Assembly: GCF_963422355.1 (NCBI RefSeq)
Contig: NC_085089.1
Location: forward strand, 7,714,052-7,778,051
DNA: 64,000 nt
From: Corticium candelabrum
Lineage: Eukaryota > Porifera > Homoscleromorpha > Homosclerophorida > Plakinidae
Direction of reading: 5' to 3'
This document shows, piece by piece, positions 30,069-43,500 of the stretch (positions are counted from its first letter, which is position 1; each line of letters starts with the position of its first letter). Both the position numbers and the translations under genes were made by a program. The notes beneath the pieces were generated by a model, which was not told the DNA's origin, searched no databases, and saw only the letters and a list, made by a program, of their open reading frames with translations.

Positions 30069-30219
30069 TTATATGGCTCAGATGTTGCTGGGTAATAAAA
30101 CAATGTTTATTGGTAATAAAATGTGGTAAATGACAAACTAAAAGACTTTGTATTAACTGGTAATTAACTAAACGCAACATTCGTCATTAATTAAATAGCT
30201 GTGATTGGTGCCAGCTAGA

Positions 30220-31930
30220 CTAGGCTTTCCTGGCTGAAAGTGGCTGTGACTGCCTCCTGAAAAGTTTAAATGTAGAGAGCAATGAGCCCTGTCTATTTTT
30301 GTAGCATAATTTCAGTCTGATCACAATGATAAGAACACAACTTGCAGCAAAAACTCCAAGCACTAAGTAGACAGACAGCCAGTGGGTTGAAGTTGATATA
30401 GACATTGTGATGTAATTCTGCAAAAACCATTTTAAGTGATCGACATTCGAATAACACAATAAAAGTCTAATACCCAATTGACAGCATCTTTAGCTGAAGT
30501 TACGTTATACAGTTGTGTAGGAAGTAAATGGCGCAGATAGATAGAGAGGAATGCAAGACCAAGACTTGTCATATGAAGAAAGCAGTTGTTCGGCAGTTTT
30601 CTCTCAATGAAAAGGTGACGCATGGTTTTTGTTAATGATTGTTGATGAAGATGTTGGTCAGACTCTGATGGACTGAAACACCCACTTGATTTGTTCTGTA
30701 ATCTTATGGCATAATGCAACCATGCTGGCTTGAGAAAGTTCTTGAAGCCAAGAAGAGAACAGACGATGATCTGCTCCATGAACAGGTCTTCGTCATGTCC
30801 AGTCTTCAATCCAGTTTCGTATTTTTTCACAGCAGACGTAAAGACATTCGAACAGAGAACTGAAATTATGTGTTCCAGACTGACTTGGCTGTCACTTACA
30901 TGCTCCTTCATAACATTGTCACATCCGTAAGTGTAGCCCAATATGAAGTATAATATCTCATGAGTCAATCTGTAACCTCTCACATGAAATTTGGACATCA
31001 GTTGCCAACAGCTATCGCTAATGATACAAGGAGAATCCTGGCTTGATCCAACCAACTTTACGTAACATTCATCCATGAGGAGCATCACAGAAGTAGATAT
31101 ATCAGTTGTGTAATCGATACGCAACCATTCATGGTTGAGATATACACTTTTATCAAGTTTGTCTGATGAATAAAGTGTTCTCTGAACCACCACCTGCATT
31201 CTATATTCATATGAATTGAAAGGCTTGGCAGATAGACTCTTTTCTAACTTTAGGACAACCGTTTGAATTTGATGTAGAAGATGCAAAACTCTCTTCAACC
31301 AGGCAGAGAAACTAAATTGCTGCAGAATTTCTACCAGTTTTGAGAGTTGTCCTAAAATAAATATATATAATATATACAGTATATGTATACATTTTAGTAC
31401 GTGTTAATTAAAGTTTCTGTGAGTATTGTACTTATGAGCTACTCCACATTTTTTGTTGTATTAAAACTAATAATTGGCAATGATAATAATATTTCTTTCT
31501 TCTCTCTTCCTACTGTAGTTTTAATTTTCATACAGCGGAGTATTTAAGACGTCCTAACCTGGCTACCATGCCTAGGGAGTTGACATCCAGTCATGCATCA
31601 CGTACTGAAATGCGTGACCTAGCACCTAGCACTCATCATGAAGCACCTTTACTTCTAACCAAAGGTGTGATGCATGGTACTGTACAACCAAATTGCAAAC
31701 CGACCTTCTGCGCAACGTAATCCTTCAAGTACGTCGATTGGCACTTTGGTTCCGTGAACATTGAGATACTCTACTGTCTTCGAAATTGCACCGAAAATAG
31801 TCGTTGTACTCGTCCATCGGGACAACGAATTCGTCCGAGAATTAGTAGAACATACGTAGACGTCCAGAGAAAAGACTATCAACACCACTACAAGTGCTCC
31901 TATCATGTAGGAATCTTTTGCAGAGGGCAT
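30220..31930 (-). CDS. C16orf89-like (UPF0764) protein, copy A
   Basis: Member of the C16orf89 family, whose function is unknown; human C16orf89 is thought to be secreted. Exons on the minus strand: 31930-31705, 31351-30474, 30417-30220; 433 codons. The N-terminus has a hydrophobic segment (MIGALVVVLIVFSLDVYVC) that could be a signal peptide or anchor. The family core is visible: CIISDSCWQLM, RGYRLTHEILYFILGYTYGC, and FMEQIIVCSLLGF, with the paired cysteines kept. The last exon adds a clear second hydrophobic segment (YLVLGVFAASCVLIIVIR), then a basic tail. Its first exon ends at the same position and phase as copy B (…AEG, phase 1). It lies head to head with copy B (125 bp between starts) and tail to tail with the MFS gene (151 bp). 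Confidence 0.82.
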
Positions 31931-32055
31931 TTACCGGGAGTGAATACTAGGGTATTGTGAAATTTTAAATGAAAATCGAATTACACGAACAGGAAACGGA
32001 GAGAATCGATAAATATCAATGATGCAAGTAGACAGTTGGTCGTGATGTTGTCGTG
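31931..32055. promoter_or_regulatory. Shared promoter region of the C16orf89-like pair
   Basis: Only 125 bp separate the two divergent start codons, so the two genes must share their proximal promoter. Inferred from orientation. Confidence 0.5.
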
Positions 32056-33585
32056 ATGTTGTTGTTTGTCATTGTAATGCTCGTTCTGGAGGTTTCTTCG
32101 AGCTTTCCAGATAGAGACGATGTCCTAGATGCATTGGACTGTCTTGTACATTACATGGATGTCCATCGTAGAGAATTAAATGTAGATGCTGTGTTTGGTC
32201 TGCGGATGGCAGAAGGTAGGATGCAAATAATAATTTAGCGAATATTAAGCTGCGGGGCCGATCGTATGTGCATGTGCGTACGTGTACGTGCGTGTGCGTG
32301 TGCTACCTAATCTAATCAGTTTGGTCTAATTGCTTGAGGTCAACTATGGCAGTTGCTTTCCAATGAGAGTCTCATCATGCATCTACCTGTGTCAACAGCT
32401 CATCGTTTACGCGATATGGCATACACAATACAAAACATTGCTACTGATGCTGTTCCTTATTTGATGAATCTGAACAGATCTTACTTTGAACAGTTTTTGT
32501 ACGTCATATCTTCTCCATGGATTAAAAGCATTTATCCTAGAAAGCTACAGTTGACAGACAATGACAACTTCGCTGTCCAATCTGATGCTGATGAAAACCA
32601 GTATGTGGATTTTACTGAAGAACAGAGTGATTTGTGTATGGCCGGTCTCATGGGAACCCTACATAAGAATAGTGAAAGGTGCTTTATCAGTGATAAGTGT
32701 AGAGCATTCATGGTTAGCGAGAAGGCAAGTGGATATTACCTCACCCATCAGCTCCTTTTTTATTCACTAGGAAAGAAACTTGGTTGTGAAGTAGTAATGC
32801 GAAATAGGTTGGCCGTAGGAGGTTTTGATATCAAAGAGATGGAAAGAACATTATGTGGTCGAGTGTACAGACAAATGGAAGTACTGTATTCGACAGGAGA
32901 AATCAGTGTTGTAGACTTGTTTTTGGAAAGTGCGGCTGTGTGTGCACCGTTAGGATTCTATCAAGTTATGAAGCTTGACTGGATAGCATTTGCATTGAAA
33001 TGGCAAGATGACTGTGGATGCTACAAAGATGATCATGACACACCACAGGAGCAGGAGTTAGTTTCCTTTGTCATTATGTGTAGTACTTTGATTACAATTA
33101 TTTTATAATTAATTAATTTTAGAATGCAGCATGAAATGACTGTACGAAGAATCTTAGTGGACAGGACTATGTCAGGTCTGAATTTTGCAAATTTGTTTAT
33201 TCATTAGTGAGCTAGATAATTTGTACATTTTGTAGATGGCTGTTCTGCTCATATGTCAGGTGTTGCTGCTGGATATCTTGCCTCTTCTCTGTACTGGCTG
33301 CTGGTGCTTTCGCGTGGCCAACTTAAAGGCACCCCTGAAGCAGCAACTACACCTCTTGATGTTGTCAATACTATCAGGATCAAATTGAAGAAATGTGTAA
33401 AGGAAATCAACAAATATAGTGGATTACATGAGGTGTTGTCTCGAGTTGATATGGGTAGTAAGTACAGCTTTTTGTTGTTACTCCTAGTTTTTGTGGTAGG
33501 ACTTTTTGTGGTAGCATATTATTTTCGACGTAGATTACTAAAGAGAGGACAGATCTGGGTGCATCGTCTTTTTTTGCAAGTTTAG
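32056..33585 (+). CDS. C16orf89-like (UPF0764) protein, copy B
   Basis: Second member of the same unknown-function family. Exons: 32056-32215, 32339-33056, 33123-33175, 33236-33585; 426 codons. It starts with a standard signal peptide (MLLFVIVMLVLEVSSSF). The core is closer to the vertebrate protein than copy A: FTEEQSDLCMAGLMGT, CFISDKCRAFM, SGYYLTHQLLFYSLGKKLGC, FLESAAVCAPLGF and KWQDDCGCYKDD line up with the remembered human blocks. As in copy A, a C-terminal membrane segment (FLLLLLVFVVGLFVVAYYF) and basic tail follow, which would give a type I membrane protein rather than a secreted one. The N-terminal ATG was chosen because it gives the signal peptide; another ATG does not occur upstream in frame. 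Confidence 0.87.
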
Positions 33586-34571
33586 AAATTCAATTTCTTT
33601 GATTAGAGCGATTTGATGAGATAAGTTGTTGTAGACTTCAGGCCAGATTCTTGTTTGATAAATTGCCTTAGAAAGAAAAACTAAAGAAGATTACTTTAGT
33701 GGCATGCAATCTCCAGCTTATTTAATATCTGAGTTTTGACTTTGCAATGTTTTAAATTTGTGGCACAGTTCGTGTGGGAATTTGAAATCCTACAAATTAG
33801 TAATTGTTATTGTTTTAAACTAACACAACACAACAACTTTATTGATATAGCTTTTATAATTACTACAATACCGGCAACACACTGCTACAACAACCATTTA
33901 TATTCTGCGTAAGTAAAAAGAAACTATGTCAAGTAGAACGAACAACTATGTCTGTTCAAAAAAACTTAGTGAGTGAACTTGAGATGAGTCCATTATGCTA
34001 TTATTTTTTAGTATGACACTGAAGCAAACAAGTAATTGATATTAACGTAAGTGTAGGAGTCATAATAGCTTAGTGTCAAAATTTTGACAGAGTTCATACT
34101 CACTCCAGAATTCTATGCTATTACTATACGCACTCTATGTGTATTAATTAATTAAGGAGATACATTTATTCAGTTGGCTTTGTACGTTTACAGCTGCAGG
34201 ATGACATCACCACGTGACAACCGCATATACACGCAATTTTAATTGCAATATGCACACGTATATCAGGACATTGTTATGTACAGCGGTTTCCTGTGTGTGA
34301 TATGTAAGGGATGCATCTCAAATGACTATGAACATGCAAACGGACACGCGAGGCGACTAAGGGCGCCCGCAACCTGCATCGTTCTCATAGCCCCTCGCTC
34401 ATGGACCAATCAGCATCGAGCACGGAATCCTGTGAAGAGCGGTAGTGTTCCGTTGTCAAATCTGTGGTTGAAAATTAGTTTGGTTGACGTCCAGTGTGAC
34501 AGAGAGTGCAAGTGAGAGGCGACTGCATACTCGAGCTGTCTAAATAGCGTACAGTGAAGTGTGCGGGTGCA
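33586..34571. other. Intergenic region
   Basis: About 990 bp between two genes on the same strand, AT-rich, with poly(A)-like and TTAATTAATT stretches but no gene, RNA or clear mobile element. The last 300 bp are more GC-rich and likely hold the promoter of the CH-MAGUK gene. Confidence 0.55.
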
Positions 34572-37500
34572 ATGGTTTCACAAGGACCAAGCAGTCCGGG
34601 CTGGAGCAACAAGAGCGCTTTTGAAACGGATCTCGCTCTCGACGAGTCTCAGAAATGGATTGAGGTGACGTTTCAGTATCACGATTGTGCCGTTTGTTTT
34701 CTTTCGCTGGACGTCGTCGTTTGTGTTGTCTATGCGTGCGAACAACAGGATGTGACGGGGCAGAAGTTTCAGTCTTCGAAATTCCAGACTTCGCTGCAGG
34801 ATGGCGTCTTGCTCTGCAAGTGAGTGTCACTTTGGGTGTCGTACAAAGTGTCGAGGGGCGTGTGGATGATGGGGGGCGACGTGTCGGCGGGCAATTTCGA
34901 GATGACTCTCTCGTTTGTTGCAGACTCATCAACAATATCCAACCGGGACTCGTGAGAAAGATTCATCGCACGCCGGGAACGATGTTTTACGTGGTAAGTG
35001 AGATGGAGGCTTTGTACTGATTGCGTTGCTGTCGTTGCCTTGCGGCGAGGAATGGGCAATGGATTGTTTGTGTCTAATGTGCATGAGAAAACGTTGGTTG
35101 CGTGTTCGCTAGGCATGTAATTTGTTTTCAGTCGAGTGGATGAACAATAGGCGTTTGGGCGTGCATGTACAGGAGTGAGTGAAAAGAGGTCGAAACGCCT
35201 ACGTAGAGAAGCTCGGCATGCGCGTGGTAACCGGATAATATTACAAAAGAATTTCCTATTTGGTGGTCTCAGCAAGGAACTATAGTATGACGAAACAGAC
35301 CAACTGATGTAACTGTCTTGATGGACAATTATGTGTATCATACTGTATTATTATAGGCAGCTGAAGGCCACATTGTAGGTATTAAATTAATTGTTGTTGT
35401 AGGAGAATCTGACGTTCTTCTTGGAGGGATGTAAAAAGCTGGGCTTGAAGGGATCTCAGTTGTTTGATGTTGTTGGTCTTCAAGATGTTCCCAGATCTAG
35501 GACAGCAAAGGGAGGGTAAGGATGGGACAGAAATTTTATGCCATTTGTCTGATGTATGTATGTTGCGTGAGGTTAGGTCTATTCGAGGTGATCATGAGAG
35601 AACTCTTCGTGATGTTTGCATCACTATTTATTGGTTGGGAAAGGCTGCAAAGAAAGTCAAGGGATACGAAGGTCCACATCTGGATGAAAGCAAATTTCAA
35701 GAACTCATTGTGGCTCGTCCAATGAAAGGAGTTAGTTGCTTTGTTTCTATGCAGTTGATTGGGTTTTTGTGATTTTAGTCATTTTGTCTGTTTGTTTGTC
35801 TAGTGTATGTTTGTCTGTTTATATATCAGTTTGTTTACTTGTCTTTGTGTTTGTGTGGATGCTGTTTCATTATTGAAAGTAATAATCAAAAGTATTATGA
35901 ACAGCATAGACAATAGGCAACTCAACTATAGTTAGTTGCTGAGTTGTTATGTGTTGTGTACAAACAGGGGTCAGCATATAGTAACTAGCATTCTAATCTG
36001 ATCTTTAATTTTTTCATTTCTAGTCTGCAAAACTGCTCTCATTGGAGTTTGGCTTTTACAGTGGAATGAAAAGTTCTCTTATTGTTTTGAAATTATGTGG
36101 TGTGGTGGGGTTAATTGTTTCTGGTCTTTTTGTTTTAATTAATCTGAATGGTTTGGGTATATGGGTATATGCAAGTGCATTTGTATTCTCATGGAGTCAG
36201 TAGTCAAAGTGCTTGAAAGCTAACACAACCATTGAACATTTCACATCTTACCTGTTGGGATATCTGTCTTATTTATGTACTTTTAAGCCTGGTTCACAAT
36301 ATGACGCCGACGCTCAGTTGAGCGTCAAACTTCAAAGAAGCCGCCTCGACGTCGGGGGCATCCTTTGATGTCGACGTCGACGCTGGAATAGGATTCATTT
36401 CTATCGTCGATGTCAGGCGTCAATATTGTGAAGCAGGCTTTAATGTGGCTATAATAATGTAGGCATGTTTTGGTGTTTAGGTAATAGGTTCACTCATTCT
36501 TTTCATTCTTGTTAGTATCCTGCTGGGTATTTGTTATTCAAAATGGTGGTAGGTTAGGTGCTACTGGGCTAGGGTTGTTGAGCTCTGAGGCTGTCATATG
36601 GGACTTGGTGCATTTGTAGATGAAATGCTAACGTTTAGCATCCAGTTTTAAACTACAGTCACATTGTGCATGCTAAATGGTAGGAGTGTCATAGCATGAG
36701 AATAGTACGTACTAGTTGAATTTGTGTATTATAAACTGCTTTGAAATGTGCTTGAATTATTCTAGGTAATCGTTAATGAGAGTTGTAATGTACATGAGGG
36801 TATTGTGATGTTAATTAATTAATGTTTGTGATGTGGGGCAAAGATACTGCCATAATATGTTAGTTTTACTAAAAGGCTGTTGCTCAAGGGTTTAATTAAG
36901 GGTTTGAAAGACAAATAGTTCAATGTGGGAGGTTATTGGTGATAATCTGTTTTAGTAAACCTAACCACATACAAATGTTATTTTAATAGTGGGAGTAGCT
37001 GAATGGGAGCAGTTCTTTCTTGTGATGTTCCAGCCTATCAGGCTGACATTTGCAACTTTGCTTTTAGGAGGCTCAAAAGCCAGTGAAAGGCTTTAGAAAG
37101 CCAGGTGACATGGAAGACGGCAGTGAGGTTCAAAGAGAACAACAGGAGAAGGTATTCCCTCCTGTTGCCAATGGAAGTGGTCCCATAAAGGATTCACATG
37201 CTGTGGAATACCTTGTTAATCCAGTCAGTGATCAAGTGACACTAAGAGACAATAGTAAAGGAACTAGAACAAGGCCAATGTCAGAGGTGAGTGCATATGA
37301 AAACCTGATTTTTTATTAGTGTAGATGAGTAATTGTATGAGACACAATTGAGTATCCTGACAACTGTTAGTGATTAGTATGCTTTTACTAACATTACTAT
37401 GGTACAGCCTTGGTGATATGGGTGTTGGTCTGTGTGTCAGTTTAGTTTTCGAGTATAGTTGACTTTCATTTGGTATTTGTCAGATTACAGACCGAAAACT

Positions 37501-40500
37501 GGTGATGGGATCAAATCAAGAACAAGTAAGTACAGTTTTCAGCCATTTACAGTGTTTATTGAATCTTTTCTGTATGTTAATTAATTGACATGTCCACAAA
37601 ATGTGTCTTATTTGAGAATGTTACTAGGAACCTCATGATGATGATAATTTAGGACAGACCAGACGAAGACGATACACAGATGGAGGAAAGCCAGGAGCAG
37701 AGGTTGGCATTTTTTTGTTTTGCTTGGTCATGATGAACATATGAACATAAACATCATGGTTTAACAGCTAAGGCTAAGAATGACTTTTTGTAATTTATTT
37801 GCCATGTTTTCATTAACTGTTTACTTATGCCTTGTTTACACTAGAACCGGTTCAACTAAGTTGGTTGAAACTCTATTGAAAACCTTTTAAATGCACTGTT
37901 TACTCTTGCATTAAACCTATTTCTGTGTAAACGCTAAGGTAGCTGTTTTACAGTAGTAGCATGCCCTACCATTGGGTGGTCTACAACCAGGCGTTTTGAA
38001 TTATAGGGTTGTGATTTTTTACCCCTATAGAGGATACTTTGAGATTTTTAATTTTTTGTCTGCACTACCAGTCTCTTTTATATATCCCTTGTTAATCATT
38101 CTGAGATTGTCTGAAATATGGTTTTGTTCCTAACTGTGTCGTCCAGTGTTCTTGGATCTTCCCTTTTCTCCCATATTGAAATAAGGGCTCTCACTTTGTC
38201 ATCTGACCAGGCAATTCCTCCTGCCGTGACTCAGTAGCACATGCCAGTGTACTAGTAGGTATTATTGGTGCAGGGGGTAGGTATGCATGGTTTCAAGTCA
38301 CATAGGCGTTTACAATTATTTCACTACAAACCGCCTCTTTAGGTTTGGTTGAACCGGTTTCAAACCTGTTGGGAATCCATATTACACCATGTACACTGAA
38401 CCTATTTAGAAGAAACCGATTTGAAATCGTTTTAAGTTAATGCTCTAGTGTAAATGATTCTTGCAAAAGCTTTCTACCTAATCTAGGTATAAACTACTCA
38501 AACATGCATTTAGGTCCCGGCCTAATACTTTTAAGTGAAAATGAACTGATCTGTTTTGTGGCAATTCTAGTTTTTTGTTATAGTTGCATCAATTTTGTGT
38601 ATCATTAATCTACTTTTTATGTTGTGTTGCAGGTGTTTAGAGACACAGTTGTGACTATTGACACTCCTCCAGGTGATGACAGATTTGGATTCTTTGTTGT
38701 TGGTGGAAAAGATGAAGGCTCCCAGTGTCAAGTTGAAGAAGTCCATCCTGGTGAGATGTTTATTCAGCAATGTATTTGCATGAGCGCATGAGAAAAGAAG
38801 AGATTTGATGCTTTAACTTAATTAATAATGGTGTGCTACTTTGAGCGCATTTGTACATTGAACTATTAACTAGGTATTACTAGTAGCAATATCTAACAGG
38901 ACTAAGATTTGTGATGTATGGTATGTATCACTGCAGTGTGTATATTATTTATTATTACTGATTAACAGTATTTACTTTAATTAATTAACAGACATGTCTA
39001 CTAGTCATTCATTCTTTGTTGTGATTATGAATTGCAGGTAGTCCAGCTGATCTGGCTGGTCTCAAGGCTGGTGATTATCTTGTTTGGGTGAATGGACAAT
39101 CTGTTTTGAATGCCACTCACAGCGATGTTGGGTCTCTCATTCAGGAGGTACATAAGTCATAAAAATGGAATAGTTTAGAGATTGTCTATTTGCAATGTCT
39201 ATTTGCAACAACTTTTTCATGGTATAGTTATGGTATAGTTAGCTGTAGGTTGTGGGAGGTGGTTGAAACTATATGTGCTTGTGGTCATTGAGCACACACA
39301 ATGTTGACCGAAGTGTAGTACAGACAGTGAGATACTATAGCAGGGTTTTCCCAGAATTAAAATCAAACAGGGTGGTTTATTAACATTAGTATATTGTTAT
39401 TAATATTAATGTAATGTGGTTAATATTACTGAAGGAGCTGCTAACGGTATAGTTGAACCATCAGTAGAACAATTGATACTAAAAGTTAGATCAAACTAGA
39501 CGTCTAGCAAGAGACAGTGAAGAGAGTCACCACAAAGTGGGAGGACAACAATGACAACTAATTTAGATCAATGTCACCCATGCGTGTTCACCTGTTGACG
39601 TCAAAACAAGGCTGGTCTGAAGACGGAATTTCGCAGATCACATTGGAAAAGCTGTATTATACACATACACATACCCTATTTCTATTTATTAACATTCTCT
39701 TCACCTCTATGTGCCTTCTGTGTGCATACAAATAATAGAATGCTCATACTCGGGTAGAGCCCTGAGATCCAGAAATTTTCTCACGTTGTTGGTAAATATT
39801 TAGGACCACACCCTCAAAATCCAAACAGGCTGGCCCGCCCTGCTAAAAGATCCTGGGGAAACCCTGTATAGCTTGTGATGATTGCTTCAAACAGCTGAAA
39901 CAACGAAAGGGAGCACTAACAGTGCTGAACCCTAGTCGACGAGAAATTGACCCCTTTCTAGTTCTGGGTACTTTGGTTGTACAGTAGAATTGCACGGGAA
40001 ACTTACCTAAGCATGTGTTCCTAGAACACCCAACAATTGATTTTAGTCTCAACAACGAGGCACAGGTGTACGTACTCCAATCGCAACAACGCCTAGGGTT
40101 ACCAACAGTCACAGTTGCTGCACATGTACTTTGTGTACTTGCAAGCATGCACAAATTAAGTAGGACTACTGTAACCCTCGCTACGCCTAGGGTTAATGAA
40201 GCTGATACAAACTGGAACTTTCTTGGACTACATTGTGCCATTATTCCATTGATTATACTACATCATGAAATGTGAACAGAGTTGTCTTACAGCCCATCCA
40301 GAGGAGGTATAAAGCTAGAGTGCATTAAAGGTACGCCCATAGGTGAATTTGGTCTTCTCTAGATGTTGTTTGCTTTGTTCTATGCTGCTGTATGTCTGGA
40401 TGTACTCTAAATAATGACTGATAAGAGCTGCTTTTGGGAATTTATGTTTACATGTGGGCTTCACATGGTTGCGCTGCCAGTGGTTTATAATGTTCTGTTT

Positions 40501-43500
40501 TCCTTGGTTCCACCACATTTGTTCTTCATTGTCTGTGTGAGACAAGACAAGTCGTTATAGAATGCTGTATTGTAAAACGACCACAACTCTGTGCAAGCTA
40601 GGATGGATTAAAGGAATGCCTACAGGTGAATTTGGCTTTTAGCTAGCAAGGCAGTCAAAACGTAAGGGTAACTAAAATGTAATAGACCTTACTCTGAGTA
40701 CACCTTACTCTAACCGTATAGGATTCAGATCATTCTGACAGCGACTACTGTTCACACTTCCTACCTGCAAAGCAGTCACCTACGATACAAGATGTACGAC
40801 TTTCACATATTCTGCTTGACCCGATATCGAGCGAAATCGTAGGAGTTACAAAATGTGGCAATGCTAATCCATCAAGTATGCATGGTCAAACGAATCTGTC
40901 GAATGCCACCTCTACCACCTTCCCAATTTGGCAAATTTCAGCCAGGCAAACGCGCGTAAGCGTTGCTTTCAGCAAGAATGTTTATAATAAAAAGAGTCAC
41001 GAACACTCAGAAGGTATCTGGATGTTGCACTCACAGTGGCTCCAGGCAGACTGAAGTAGGCACGTGGTTGAATTACGGGGCTTAGAAGGTGCTTATTGGC
41101 TAAATAGTAAGACCGCCCAGGTAGCACTGCGCTAGCTTTCTACCTCCTCTGCAGTCTATCAGTGCAACTAGTAGTCAGCACTTATTAGCACCTCATGAAT
41201 GTGTTTGTGTACAAGTTTTGGCCGACAAAGTGCTGTTTAATCCAGCAAACAAATGCTTTCTTAATTTATACCATGATCACTCAGGAGTAATAGTTATAAG
41301 GTGCACTTGTACGTTTGGACAGGAGAAAGAGTGCACTAAGCACTTGCAATATTGAATTAGTAAATTGGATAATCTCTTAAAGGTGCAGGGTCACAGCCGG
41401 ACATGCGCACTTGAGCCGATCTCAAGTGAGGTAGCTTTTGCATAGTAACCATTGCACGTAACATATGTTCAAGTGTCCTGGCAAGAAAATCAGTGCCAGT
41501 AAGCCCTTCAAATGCTGTTCATATGTTGCGCATGCACAAAGGTTAATAGACGAACTACTGCAAAACTGGCTATTTAGGTGTCGATTGACGGACACGGCAG
41601 CAGTGTAGGCTTTAAGCAATACGAATATTGGTGCTCACTGTGAACTGAGTGCGCTTGGTTACTCTGAGAGAAAGACGTGACTTTGGCAGATGCTACATAC
41701 GGGAATGTGACGTGTGCTTTCTGGTCACGTGCAGAGCATGAGGAACTCTGGTCTAGCTCAAGGTGCGAGGTTGCTTGTCGAATTTTACCGAAACTGCAGT
41801 GTAGCAACCTCAGTTTGAGGTTTTAGACAAAAAATTCCAAGAAATACATCTAAAACCCTAGAAATTAGCTACCAGAGTCACGGTCTAACGCAATCTCATA
41901 CTGCAACGTCTTGATTGTTCCAATTCAGGCTATAGAGAGGCTTCAGTCAGCTTTGCCTTCAGTGCAAATTAGAGCGTCCAGTTCTCGCGGTTACTGAGTG
42001 TTTGAAAGAGTGCACCCTTTTCAAAGGGATGCAGTGTGCATGTCCGATCGGGCGTAACCCTGCACCTCTAACTATTTACCAGAAAGACACAATTCCATAG
42101 TGTTACTGTTATGCCACCAAATTCTTATGTTGATTTTCTTTGTTTGACTGCAGTGTGTACCTCAAAAAAGCATTACTGTTGGTGTGAGAAGATCAGTTCC
42201 AAGAAAAGGTAAGAGTTGCATGTGATATTGTTGAGGTAAAACACTACTCTGGTGAACAACGTCGCTGCATGTTTTATTGGAGTCCCTGACATAATAGTTA
42301 TCACAAGTATTGTTTGTAATGTGATGTAGATTGCTGAACTTTAGAAGAATCATAAGCTGGTCTTGTTAACCATTGATTATGTTGACTATGTCAACGTTCT
42401 GTTTTTTAGTTGGTAGTGACCAGCATCAGGATAATACAGTGTCTAAGTCTGACATTCCGGTTTATTCTGTGGCCGTGAAGGCAGAAGCTGCAACGATGTT
42501 GGAGTCTTCTGCATCTGCAGCTGGCTTAGTTGAGCCAGTAGGAATCCAAGACTCAATTAGATCTACACAATACGTTGATAACATAGATATGTCTCCTACT
42601 CCTATGTCTCCTACTCCTTTGTCTCCTCCACCAGTGTCTACTCTGCCGATGTCTCCACCATCAGGAGATGAGAAGAGGTCACGTAAAGCAAGATACAAGA
42701 CATCCCGATCACTGGAAGTACACTACCAAACAAAGAAACGCACTCGGACGGAAGTAATCACTCAAGAGGAGGAGGAGGAAGTGCCTGCATCGCTCCAGTC
42801 AGGCCGTAGCAAAAGAACTGTGTATATTACTCGTGCAACACTTGTTAGACATTTTGAGACAATAACACATCCTAAAAGAGAGATTGCATGGCTGACATTA
42901 CATGCTGGAGGGCTGTTTGCTGGAATTTCTGTCAAGCCTGTTTCCACACCTCAGACAGCAAAACCTCTTGTGGAAGAAATGGTAAAGCAACCTGCTTTAT
43001 TGCCATCTGAGAATGCAGGAATTGAAGATGAAATCGTCATTGACAGTGCACCACTTGTGATGCATGAATTAGTTACAGCAAAAGTTGATTTTAATGGAAG
43101 ACCAGAACAACGTGAGGTACCAGAAGTGAGTGAGCCTGTTGATGTTGCACCTATTACAATTGTAGAAGCAGCTGCAGTTGTAGAAGCAGCTCCAGTTGTA
43201 GAAGCAGCTCCAGTTGTAGAAGCAGCTCCAGTTGTAGAAGCAGCTCCAGTTGTAGAGTCAACTCCCATGGAAATGGAAATCTCTGACAAGGACTTGGTAT
43301 CAATGCAGACAGTTCCAGAAGATGAAAACAATGTTGAAATGCTTAGGAAGCGTCCCAGATTAGGTAGTGCTAATGGTGATGGTGAGCAAGAAAATGCAAA
43401 GAAAGAATGCACTGATGGAGATTCTGATGAAGATCAGGTTGTACCTGTAGCTATGATGCTGGGTCCACCCAAGATAAATCGTCTTGGTCCTGCAGCTCCA

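Noticed and set aside
39843-40275. Frames on both strands in CH-MAGUK intron 10
   Set aside because: No recognisable transposase or host domain; the region is degraded repeat DNA.
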